Positions 16,008 to 24,232 of a DNA stretch of 64,000 nucleotides are shown piece by piece (position 1 is the stretch's first letter; each line of letters starts with the position of its first letter). Source of the stretch: Pyxidicoccus caerfyrddinensis. Its GTDB lineage: Bacteria > Myxococcota > Myxococcia > Myxococcales > Myxococcaceae. The stretch covers positions 1 through 64,000 of the forward strand of contig NZ_JAAIYA010000028.1 in NCBI RefSeq assembly GCF_010894405.1, written 5' to 3'. The notes under the pieces are model-generated. The model worked only from the letters and a program-made list of their open reading frames with translations. It was not told the origin of the DNA and ran no database searches. A program made the translations under genes and the position numbers.

Positions 16008-19000
16008 CCTCGCCGCCCATGCCTTTGCTCGAGGAACTCGCGCGTCCTGTCACGGATGAGCTGAAGGTCATTCATGTTCAGCACCAGGACGGTGTTGTCG
16101 GTAATCATGTCGTTGAGGATGGTATTCGCCAGGGCCTCGGCGGTGGTGTTCAGCAGCGCCGCGGCGCGCGTCTGACTTCCGGAGCGCTCGGGCGTCCTCA
16201 CTCCGCGCGGGGACGGGTCTCGGAGCGTCGCGACGCCGGAGGCCCCCGTCGTGGTGTCCACCCGGCTGAGGGCATGCTCGGCCAGGCGCCAATCCCGCGC
16301 CGAGCCCGCCGCCGCATGAGGTCCTCCAAGCGTCTGCGCGAGCTCCGTTCCAGGCGTCCGCCCGGCCCGCGTCGTGCGCTCCAGGGTGGAGGGAATGGTC
16401 ACCATGGCCATGGGGTTGCGCACGGACTCGACGACGCCCAGCAGATTGACCGCGGCCGCCATGTGCGCCTCCTGGCGGGTGATGTTCGGCCCACCGGTAC
16501 GGCCCTCGATGGCTTGCTCCTCGGAGTATCCCGCGGCACGAGAGCCGCTCCCGGCGAAGGCGCCTGAAATGACCGTCGCCGCGTTGGGCCCCGCGGCGGG
16601 GGGCGCCGCCCGGACGCCTGGAATCTCCTGGCTTCGAGGGTAGGCACCAATGGCGACGCGGCGCCCGGAGACCGGGTCGAAAGCGAAGACCTCTCCCTGT
16701 CCCGCGCTTCGAGGGGTGTTGGGACGTTGCAGGATGGCGGTGACGGGCCGCCCCTCGTGCGTGCCCATCACCCAGGACGTCTCGCCAGGAGCGCCCCGGG
16801 GCGACGTCAGCACCGTCTGGATGGCCTGAGGTCGGTTCCCGACCGCTCCCGGGTCGAACGGACGCTCTCGCGTCCCCTCGCCTGTCCTCGTGACGGCCGC
16901 GGCGGTCGGCGCGTTGGGGCCCGGTGCGGTGTAGCGACGGATTTCGTCGAGAATCACGGCGAGCGCCTGCTGGCGCTGGAGCGGGACGAGCCGGTCCACG
17001 TCCGCGGTCGGGTTGATGGTCGCGACCACCGCGCCCGACGGCTGGATGGTCAGGTCCGTCAGCCGGTAGGTCCGCTTCCAGACGGCCACCCGGAGCCGGA
17101 AGAGGCGGCCCGGCGGCCCGCGGCGCAGCAACTGCCGCACCAGGGGCCGCAGCTCGCGGACCGCGCGGTCCAGGTCGCGCTGCTTCTCCTCGGGCGTGCG
17201 CGTGTCCGCCCCGCGGACGGAGCTGGCGATGAACCGTCCCAGCCGCCGCGCCTGCGCGACAATCCAGTCCACCACCCTGTCCAGCGCGCGGTCGATGGGC
17301 TGGCGCACGCGGTTGACCACGTTCGTCACCGCGTCGCTCACGCGCCCCAGTCCGGCGATGCGCGCCAGGAAGCTGATGACCAGCGTGAGCAGCCCGGCCA
17401 TCGTCTGCTCCACGCGGTTCGCCGCGGGGCCAATCTGGCCGCTGGCAATCGCGGCGAGCGAGTCGATGACGGACGCGGCGACCTGGGAGATCTGCCGCAG
17501 CCGCTCCACGAAGAACATCACCGTGTTGTAGATGGCGATGATGGCCTGGATGAACGCACCCGCCGGGTTGAGGCTCGTCACCAGGCGCGTAATCGCCGCC
17601 TGCACCACCCTGTCGCGCACGAAGGTCATGATCTGCCCCATGACCATCTCGCGCAGGTTCGTCAGGCTCTGCTGAATCTGCTCCCACGCGGCGGCGGGCC
17701 CCTGGGTGACGAGCGTCCGGACAAGGTCGAACGCCGTCTCCATCGCCCGCACCGCCGGCTCGCCCACCGCGCGCACCAGCTTCTGGCGGATGTTCTGCCA
17801 CGTCAGGCCCAGCACGCTGAGCACGAACTTGACGATCTCCAGCAGGTTGAGTCCCTGCGGGATGTAGATGCCCGCCCCGCTCATCGCCCCGGTGAGCCAG
17901 CCAATCAGCGACGTACGCAGGTGCGTGAGGAACCGGCCCGCGAACTGCCGCAGGCCCTGGAGGCCCGCGCGCACCAGGTGGCCGATGAAGACCATCGGGT
18001 TGCGCAGAATCGTCCGGAACGTCGACGCCGCGCGCCGCAGGTACGTCATCACTCCCGGCGCGACGACGGAGAAGATGATTTCGAGCAGGTTCCAGACGGT
18101 GTTGCCCGCCCAGCTCAGGAAGCCGCCGATGAAGCCACCGAAGGCGCTCGCCACCCGCGCGAAGGCGCGCGGCAGCAGCACGATGTCCGCAATCTCCAAT
18201 GAGCGCAGCGCCGAGAGGAACAGCCCGGGAACCTGCCGGACGAAGCCCATCAGCCCGCCCAGCGCGCCCTGGAACCACGCCCACGCGCGGCTCACCGCGT
18301 TGGCGCGCTGGAGGTTGTTCCAGATTTCCTCCTGGCCGATCAGCCTCATGAAGCCGCCAATCAGCGTCTCGGCGTTGCGCGGCACGGCCTCGCCGGTAAT
18401 CGGGTCCTGCCCCAGCACCGCCTTGAGCAAATCGTAGCCGCGAGTGCCCTCGGCCAGCCGCGCGAGGGGCCGCAGGATGGCGTCCTTCACCATCCGGACG
18501 ATGCCGCTCACCATCGCGCGGGCGGTGCTGATGATGCGGTCGATGGGCTCCGTGAAGATGCGCCGGGCGCGCTCCCACACGCCGCCCAGGTTGAAGATGT
18601 CGCGCCAGCTCAGCGAGTCGAGGAAGCGGTTGATGGCGTCGCGGATGGCGCCGCCCGTCACGCCCAGGGACTGAATCTGCTGCTCCACCCACGCGCCCGC
18701 GCGCTCGAAGACGCCGTGGTTGTCGAGCGCCTGGGTGATGAGCCCGCCGCCGGGCATGAACTCCACCACCGCCCGGAGGATGTTGGCCGCGCTCCGCTCC
18801 ACGCGGCCCATGTTGATGGGGTTCACCCCGAGGATGATGGTGAACATGCGGTAGCCGGGGATGTTGTTCGCCCGGTCCGCGAAGTAGTCGAGCGCGTCGC
18901 TGAGGCCCAGCCGCTGCACCCCGGGCCCCGCGGTCCGCCCGCTGACGTTGAACGACTCGCCGCGAGAAGCCGCCTGCGAGGCGTGGTCCGCCTCACGCTC

Positions 19001-19543
19001 GTGAGGCCCGCCCTGCCCCTGCGCTGACTTCTGCACCGCCGGAGCGCCCTGCTGCTGCACGACGTGCGCGAGCTCATGCGACAGCAGCCGGACGTCCGTG
19101 GCCTGCTCGCCGCTCCCGAGGAAGACGTGGTTGCCGTAGGTGAAGGCCCGCGCGGAGAGCTGCTCCGCGGCGGTGCCCGCGCGCGCATCCGTGTGCACGC
19201 GCACGGCGCCGAAGTCGACGCCGAAGCTGCGCTCGGCGGCGCTGCGCACCGGAGGCGTCAGGGGCGCGCCACCACCGGGAGCCCCGGGCAGGGGTGGCGC
19301 CGCCACCATGGGACTGGCCTCCGGCGACGCGCTCACGGCCGGCGCGGAGGACTCCGGCTCCTGCCGCAGCTGGGCCATGGCCCTCTGGAGGCGGGGGCTG
19401 CGCCGGGCCGCACCGCCCAAGCGGACGGCCGCGCCGCCCGGTGCATTGGAGGTGGTGGCCACCGTACCCGTGCGCGAGGGGGAAGGGGCGCGCGCGGGAG
19501 CCGCGGCGGGACCTCGGGCCGGAGCGCGCGCGGGGCCCGGCAT
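16004..19543 (-). CDS. Large DUF4157 protein, effector-like polymorphic toxin candidate
   Basis: The 1179-residue product opens with a Pro/Ala/Arg-rich disordered leader. A DUF4157 domain spans about 100-167, with the zinc-protease motif HELAH at 156-160 in LLSHELAHVVQQ. A long central part (about 210-800) is made of repeated amphipathic and hydrophobic helices (GGVWERARRIFTEPIDRII and similar), which could form pores or pack for transport. The last 200 residues (from about 980) form a separate soluble domain I cannot name, the expected place of a toxin. DUF4157 proteins are known cargo or effectors near extracellular contractile injection systems, but no such system lies in the window. A GAGAGGG ribosome site is 7 bases from the ATG. 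The next gene overlaps by ATGA and may encode immunity. Confidence 0.75.
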   Translation of the reverse strand: MPGPARAPARGPAAAPARAPSPSRTGTVATTSNAPGGAAVRLGGAARRSPRLQRAMAQLRQEPESSAPAVSASPEASPMVAAPPLPGAPGGGAPLTPPVRSAAERSFGVDFGAVRVHTDARAGTAAEQLSARAFTYGNHVFLGSGEQATDVRLLSHELAHVVQQQGAPAVQKSAQGQGGPHEREADHASQAASRGESFNVSGRTAGPGVQRLGLSDALDYFADRANNIPGYRMFTIILGVNPINMGRVERSAANILRAVVEFMPGGGLITQALDNHGVFERAGAWVEQQIQSLGVTGGAIRDAINRFLDSLSWRDIFNLGGVWERARRIFTEPIDRIISTARAMVSGIVRMVKDAILRPLARLAEGTRGYDLLKAVLGQDPITGEAVPRNAETLIGGFMRLIGQEEIWNNLQRANAVSRAWAWFQGALGGLMGFVRQVPGLFLSALRSLEIADIVLLPRAFARVASAFGGFIGGFLSWAGNTVWNLLEIIFSVVAPGVMTYLRRAASTFRTILRNPMVFIGHLVRAGLQGLRQFAGRFLTHLRTSLIGWLTGAMSGAGIYIPQGLNLLEIVKFVLSVLGLTWQNIRQKLVRAVGEPAVRAMETAFDLVRTLVTQGPAAAWEQIQQSLTNLREMVMGQIMTFVRDRVVQAAITRLVTSLNPAGAFIQAIIAIYNTVMFFVERLRQISQVAASVIDSLAAIASGQIGPAANRVEQTMAGLLTLVISFLARIAGLGRVSDAVTNVVNRVRQPIDRALDRVVDWIVAQARRLGRFIASSVRGADTRTPEEKQRDLDRAVRELRPLVRQLLRRGPPGRLFRLRVAVWKRTYRLTDLTIQPSGAVVATINPTADVDRLVPLQRQQALAVILDEIRRYTAPGPNAPTAAAVTRTGEGTRERPFDPGAVGNRPQAIQTVLTSPRGAPGETSWVMGTHEGRPVTAILQRPNTPRSAGQGEVFAFDPVSGRRVAIGAYPRSQEIPGVRAAPPAAGPNAATVISGAFAGSGSRAAGYSEEQAIEGRTGGPNITRQEAHMAAAVNLLGVVESVRNPMAMVTIPSTLERTTRAGRTPGTELAQTLGGPHAAAGSARDWRLAEHALSRVDTTTGASGVATLRDPSPRGVRTPERSGSQTRAAALLNTTAEALANTILNDMITDNTVLVLNMNDLQLIRDRTREFLEQRHGRRG

Positions 19544-19684
19544 GCGTCAGCCCTCTCCGAACCGTGGCTTCAGTCCCCTGAGCACGCGCATGCCGGGAAG
19601 CATAGTCAGGCGTGGTGACGAGAGTCGAACCACACCCCCGCGTCAGTCAACGCATCGCGTCCAACGCACCTCCACATCTCCCGA

Positions 19685-19702
19685 CGTGACTGCAAAGTCA
19701 CG
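19685..19702. promoter_or_regulatory. Hairpin with GNRA tetraloop upstream of sdaA
   Basis: A perfect 7-bp stem, CGTGACT with AGTCACG, closes a GCAA loop. GNRA loops are unusually stable in RNA. It lies 130 bases before sdaA and 142 bases before the divergent DUF4157 gene, so it could sit in the leader of sdaA or act as a protein-binding dyad. Confidence 0.35.
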
Positions 19703-19751
19703 ACATGACCCTCCGAGCATGCAGTCAATCGCTCGTTGGAATCCCAATGAG

Positions 19752-19777
19752 CGCTGTCCGTCCGGACGCGGACAGCG
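19752..19777. promoter_or_regulatory. 9-bp inverted repeat upstream of sdaA
   Basis: CGCTGTCCG (19752-19760) pairs with CGGACAGCG (19769-19777) around an 8-base spacer that itself contains the palindrome TCCGGA. It ends 54 bases before the sdaA start, a good place for an operator or a leader hairpin. Confidence 0.4.
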
Positions 19778-19831
19778 GCTTCGCGGGTAGGCGCTGGGAG
19801 GGAATACGAAACGTGGCATGTTCCGCCCCCC

Positions 19832-21244
19832 ATGGCTGTCAGCGTCTTCGACCTCTTCAAGATTGGCATCGGTCCCTCCAGTTCCCACACCGTCGGGCCG
19901 ATGCGCGCCGCGCGCACCTTCGCTCAGCGGCTCGCCGAGGGCGGCAAGCTGGAGCGGCTCTCCAAGCTCAAGGTGGAGCTCTTCGGCTCGCTCGGCGCCA
20001 CCGGCAAGGGGCACGGCAGCGACAAGGCGGTGCTGCTGGGCCTGCGCGGTGAGACGCCCGAGGGCGTGGACGTGGAGTCCATTCCCGCCATCGTCACCCG
20101 CTGGCGCACGGAAGGGCGCGTGGCCGTGCTGGGTCAGCGCGAAGTGACGTTCAAGGACGGCGAGCACCTGGTGATGCACCGCCGCCGCACGCTGCCCTAC
20201 CACCCGAACGGCATGCGCTTCTCCGCCTTCGCCGCGGACGGCACGGAGCTGGACTCGCGCGTCTACTACTCCGTGGGCGGAGGCTTCGTGGTGGACGAGA
20301 CGGCGGCCGACGGCCAGAGCCCGATTCGCCCGGACACCACGTCGCAGCCCTTCCCGTTCCACTCCGCCGCCGAGCTGCTGGCCCACTGCGAGCGCGAGCG
20401 CCTGCCCATCAGCGCCATCATGCTGGCCAACGAGAAGACGTTGCGCAGCGAGGAGGAGATTCGCTCCGGGCTGCTGCGCATCTGGGAGGTCATGCAGGCC
20501 TGCGTGCGCCGGGGTTGCTCCAGCAGCGGCATCCTCCCCGGCGGCCTCAAGGTGGAGCGGCGCGCCGCGGCCATGTATCAGCGGCTGCTCAGCCGGCCCG
20601 AGGCCGGGCTCACCAACCCGCTCACCGTGCTGGACTGGGTGAACCTCTACGCGCTCGCCGTCAACGAGGAGAACGCCGCGGGCGGCCGCGTCGTCACCGC
20701 GCCCACCAACGGCGCGGCGGGCATCATCCCCGCGGTGCTGCACTACTACTGGCGCTTCGTGCCGGGAGCGAACGACGACGGCGTGGTGCGCTACCTCCTC
20801 ACGGCCGGCGCCATCGGCGTGCTCTACAAGGAGAACGCCTCCATCAGCGGCGCCGAGGTGGGCTGCCAGGGCGAGGTGGGCAGCGCGTGCTCCATGGCCG
20901 CCGGTGCGCTCACCGAGGTGCTGGGCGGCTCGCCGCTGCACGTGGAGAACGCGGCGGAAATCGCCATGGAGCACAACCTGGGGCTCACGTGCGACCCCAT
21001 CGGCGGGCTCGTGCAGGTGCCGTGCATCGAGCGCAACGCGATGGCGTCCGTGAAGGCCATCAACGCCACGCGCATGTCCATGTCCGGCGACGGGCGCCAC
21101 TTCGTCAGCCTGGACAAGGTCATCAGGACGATGCGCGACACCGGCCGCGACATGAAGGACAAGTACAAGGAGACGGCGCGCGGCGGCCTCGCCGTCAACG
21201 TACTGGAAGTGGCCAACCTGAGCGTCGGCCTCCCGGAGTGCTGA
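19832..21244 (+). CDS. sdaA: L-serine ammonia-lyase (serine dehydratase)
   Basis: The 470-residue product is a single-chain, iron-sulfur L-serine dehydratase that turns L-serine into pyruvate and ammonia in the cytoplasm. The N-terminal beta domain begins with [21 protein letters not shown], the family signature. The catalytic alpha domain has the cysteines expected to hold the 4Fe-4S cluster in [24 protein letters not shown] and VPCIERN, plus the conserved [13 protein letters not shown] segment. Length matches the one-chain SdaA/SdaB type (about 455-470). It is monocistronic: a structured 288-base upstream region and a strong hairpin downstream. Confidence 0.95.
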   Translation: MAVSVFDLFKIGIGPSSSHTVGPMRAARTFAQRLAEGGKLERLSKLKVELFGSLGATGKGHGSDKAVLLGLRGETPEGVDVESIPAIVTRWRTEGRVAVLGQREVTFKDGEHLVMHRRRTLPYHPNGMRFSAFAADGTELDSRVYYSVGGGFVVDETAADGQSPIRPDTTSQPFPFHSAAELLAHCERERLPISAIMLANEKTLRSEEEIRSGLLRIWEVMQACVRRGCSSSGILPGGLKVERRAAAMYQRLLSRPEAGLTNPLTVLDWVNLYALAVNEENAAGGRVVTAPTNGAAGIIPAVLHYYWRFVPGANDDGVVRYLLTAGAIGVLYKENASISGAEVGCQGEVGSACSMAAGALTEVLGGSPLHVENAAEIAMEHNLGLTCDPIGGLVQVPCIERNAMASVKAINATRMSMSGDGRHFVSLDKVIRTMRDTGRDMKDKYKETARGGLAVNVLEVANLSVGLPEC

Positions 21245-21260
21245 CGCACCGCTGAGACGA

Positions 21261-21294
21261 ACACGGCGGCCCCCGTCACCAGGAGCCGCCGTGT
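21261..21294. terminator. Bidirectional hairpin between sdaA and the convergent coiled-coil gene
   Basis: A perfect 10-bp stem (ACACGGCGGC with GCCGCCGTGT) with a 14-base loop lies 16 bases past the sdaA stop and 25 bases past the stop of the opposing gene. It can end transcription from both sides. Confidence 0.65.
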
Positions 21295-21319
21295 CGCTAC
21301 ATCCGAAGCACCGGGCGCA

Positions 21320-24010
21320 CTACCCGCGCATGTACATGGGGAAGCCCAGCTCGATGGGGTTGCCCGTGGGGGCAATCCCGCGCAGGAGCTGGTTCTTCAG
21401 GCGCCCCAGGTCCTCGCGCAGCGCGGAGGCATTGCCCGCGTAGCTGGCGAGCGGCTCGCGGTAGTCGCGCCGGCCGGCCTCGAAGTCCAGCCCGAGGCCC
21501 ACGCCGCCGCCCTTGGCCTCGATGCCGCCCTTCACGCCCACCGTGGAGTACGGCAGCACGCGGCCCGTCACCAGGATGCCCGCGTCCTTCTGCACGCGCT
21601 CGATGGAGTCCATCGCGCCGTCCAGGTCGCCCTCGAACGCCTTGCCCAGCGCGCCGCTGGTCAGCACGGTGTTGGGCTCGCCGTGCAGCTCCAGCTCGCT
21701 GCGCACGCCGCCCGCGTTGCCGGCGGCGCTGCCCTCCGTCTCGTTGGCCAGCGTCAGCTTCGCGCGCGTGTCCTCGGTGATGAGCGAGCCCGCCGCGGTG
21801 ACACCCGCCAGGTCCTTCCAGTTGAACCCGTCCGCGAGCGACCGGCGGAACTCCAGCGAGCCCTCGAAGCGCGTCTTGCCTCCGAAGGGCGTGGTGACGC
21901 TCGTGCCGTCCTCGGCCTTGCCGGTCTCCGCGTTCTTCGGCGGCTTCTTCCCGAGCGAGCCGGACGCGCCGACCTCGCCGCCCGCGTCGATGCGCGTGGC
22001 CAGCCACGTGGGCTTGCCGTCGGACATCTCCACGCGCACGGTGCCCTTGAGGTCCGCCTTGGCGCTGGCGGACACGCCATCCAGCGCGCCCTTCAGGCTG
22101 CCGGACAGCTCGCCGTACGCGCCCAGCCGCACCTCCACCGCGCTGACGTCCTTGCCCAGCGACGGCAGGTCCTTCGCGGACGCGCCGAAGACCTTGTCGA
22201 TGATGGGCTGCGCGAGCGCCGCGGTAGCCGGACCACCGGTAGCGATGTTCGCGGAGAGGGCGCCGCTGACGGCGGACGCGCCGATGATGTCCATGGCGCG
22301 CTTGGCCTCGGCGGCCGACTCGAAGCGCAGCTCCACCTTGCCGCCCGCGGACAGGCCCGCGCGGCCGGACAGCCCGCCGCCCGCGCCCGCCGACTCGCCA
22401 TTCGCGTCCGCGCCACCCTTCGCGCCGAGCTGGCCCATGACGCCCGCGCTGATTTCACCGTCCACCGCGATGACGTAGGGCTTCTTGTTCTTCAGCTCCA
22501 GCGTGCCGTTGGGGCCCTCGCGCACCATGTCCGGCGGGAAGGGCTTGCCGTCCGGGCCCTTGTTCTGCGCCAGCGGCACCCAGTCGCGCTCGCGCGTCAC
22601 CTCCACCTTGCCCTTGGCGCCCAGCTCTCCGAAGGCGAAGGCGCCCTTGGCACCGGCGCCCAGGGTGAACTTGTCGTTGGGCCCCAGCTTGTCGATGGCG
22701 GAGCGGTACTCCACCGCCGTGGCCACGGCCTTCGCCATCTCCGGGGCGTTGGCCACCGTGTCGCCGGTGCCGTGCAGCAGCCCGGACGCCAGGCCCAGCG
22801 CGTCGCTCGGGTCGGGGATGGGCTTGAAGTTGGGGATGGGCAAATCCTTGCCCGGGATGATGGCGTTGGCGATGTCGCCCGTGCCTGGCAGGTCCGGGAG
22901 GACGCTGTTCACGTCGTCCAGCCGGTCGCCCGCGAAGTTGAGCGCGCCGCCCAGCGCGTCCGCCACCGGGTTGGCCTTGTTGGCCACCTGCTCGATGAAG
23001 CCGGGCCGGCCATTGAGGCCCTCGTTGATGGCCTTGTTGATTTCCTGCTGCGCTTCCGGATTGCGGTCCTGCGCCTTCAGCTCGTTGGACAGCACGCCGA
23101 AGAACAGGGCGTTGGCCTGCGCCGCCTCGGGCGTCTCGCCCTCCTCGATGACCGCGCGCGCCGCGCCGGCGAACTGGTCGCCGTCGTCGAGGTCGAGGTG
23201 GTCATCCTGCATCTTGTGCGAGAAGGCGCGGGCAATGGCGGCGCCGCCGTCCGGCCCCGGCCCGCCCAGCACGGTGGCTCGGGAGAGGTCGCGCAGTGTG
23301 CCCTGCAAGTCGCCCGAGTCCATGCGGTCGTCGTCGCGGTTGACGGCCTCGCTGATGCGCTCCACCTGCGGCGCGGCGCTCTGGGCCAGCAGGCGCCGGT
23401 AGCCCGGGTCCTGGTTGGTCTCCATCAGCCGGCGCAGCTCGGCGGCGCCCTCGCGGCCACCGCGGTCCGTCTCGCGCTGGAGCGACTGGAGGTCCCTCGC
23501 CACCGCCTGCTTCGGGTCCGCCACGGACGTGAAGCCGAGCAGCTTCTGCTGGTCCGGCTTGGACAGGCGCGTCGCGTCCACCGCGTCGTGGATGCTGTCC
23601 AGGCCGCCGTACGGCGTCTGCTTCCCGGCGAGGCGCGCCTGGGCATTGGCGTCGTGACTCTTGTTGATGGCGGCATTCGCGGTGTCGAGCGCCTTCTGCT
23701 CGGCCTTCGCCGCGGTGTCCGTGAGGGCCTTCGCTTCCTTCTCGGCCTTCGCCGCCTCACCGGACTCCTGCGTCAGCTTCTTCGCCAGCGCCGCGCGGCT
23801 GCCACCGGGCGCCGTGTCCATCCGGTCCACGAGCTGGTCCGACTGTGCCCGCTCACGCGCGGCCTTCGCCTGGGCCTCCGCCGCCGCCTTCGCCGCCGCC
23901 TCCGCGGCCTTGCGCGCCGCCTCCGCCGCCCTGCGCGCCGCCTCCGCCTGCCGCTGCGCTTCGAGCGCCGCGGCAGAACTTCCTCCACCAACTCGCGTGG
24001 GACCCGGCAT
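21320..24010 (-). CDS. Large protein with Ala/Lys/Glu coiled-coil N-terminus, function unknown (896 aa)
   Basis: There is no signal peptide. Residues 12-125 form an Ala-rich charged coiled coil (repeats of the AAEAARKAAEAA type). Residues 130-330 are helical and acidic (DSGDLQG, DDHLDLDDGDQ). From about 430 to the end runs a Gly/Lys/Glu-rich beta region with repeated alternation such as GAGAKGAFAFGELGAKGKVEV and GLSGRAGLSAGGKVELRF, suggestive of a large beta sandwich or barrel. I chose ATG 24010 because AGGAG lies 5-9 bases upstream. The N-terminus strongly resembles that of the annexin-repeat toxin at 43583-47578, so both may be exported through the same route. No nuclease or lipase motif is visible. 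The gene is divergent from the DUF4082 protein gene. Confidence 0.65.
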   Translation of the reverse strand: MPGPTRVGGGSSAAALEAQRQAEAARRAAEAARKAAEAAAKAAAEAQAKAARERAQSDQLVDRMDTAPGGSRAALAKKLTQESGEAAKAEKEAKALTDTAAKAEQKALDTANAAINKSHDANAQARLAGKQTPYGGLDSIHDAVDATRLSKPDQQKLLGFTSVADPKQAVARDLQSLQRETDRGGREGAAELRRLMETNQDPGYRRLLAQSAAPQVERISEAVNRDDDRMDSGDLQGTLRDLSRATVLGGPGPDGGAAIARAFSHKMQDDHLDLDDGDQFAGAARAVIEEGETPEAAQANALFFGVLSNELKAQDRNPEAQQEINKAINEGLNGRPGFIEQVANKANPVADALGGALNFAGDRLDDVNSVLPDLPGTGDIANAIIPGKDLPIPNFKPIPDPSDALGLASGLLHGTGDTVANAPEMAKAVATAVEYRSAIDKLGPNDKFTLGAGAKGAFAFGELGAKGKVEVTRERDWVPLAQNKGPDGKPFPPDMVREGPNGTLELKNKKPYVIAVDGEISAGVMGQLGAKGGADANGESAGAGGGLSGRAGLSAGGKVELRFESAAEAKRAMDIIGASAVSGALSANIATGGPATAALAQPIIDKVFGASAKDLPSLGKDVSAVEVRLGAYGELSGSLKGALDGVSASAKADLKGTVRVEMSDGKPTWLATRIDAGGEVGASGSLGKKPPKNAETGKAEDGTSVTTPFGGKTRFEGSLEFRRSLADGFNWKDLAGVTAAGSLITEDTRAKLTLANETEGSAAGNAGGVRSELELHGEPNTVLTSGALGKAFEGDLDGAMDSIERVQKDAGILVTGRVLPYSTVGVKGGIEAKGGGVGLGLDFEAGRRDYREPLASYAGNASALREDLGRLKNQLLRGIAPTGNPIELGFPMYMRG

Positions 24011-24232
24011 TGGACTCCTGAAGAAGACACGGCGCACGGCCGCAAGATGGGAACTTCTCTATTTTCTCACCAGGCTGGGAAAAGTTGCATGGGGCCACCC
24101 GGCCCCGGCCCGTGTCGGGTGGGATACTGATTCGTTGCGTTGTGAATGCTGCAAACAGGCGGAAGGATGGGAAGTCGCGGATAACCCCCTGCCGCACCAG
24201 CGCTCCCCCCGGAGCGCTAGAGGACCCCATCA

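Noticed and set aside
19610-19640. tRNA T-loop-like string GAGTCGAACC near the sdaA upstream region
   Set aside because: No matching T stem, anticodon arm or acceptor stem could be folded around it.
14146-24010. Search for contractile injection or type VI secretion structural genes near the DUF4157 protein
   Set aside because: No sheath, tube, baseplate or ATPase genes were found on either strand of the window.
24080-24100. Second sigma-54-like string CTGGGAAAAGTTGCA in the divergent gap
   Set aside because: Spacing between GG and GC is 8, not 10, and the -24 box lacks the CAC element.
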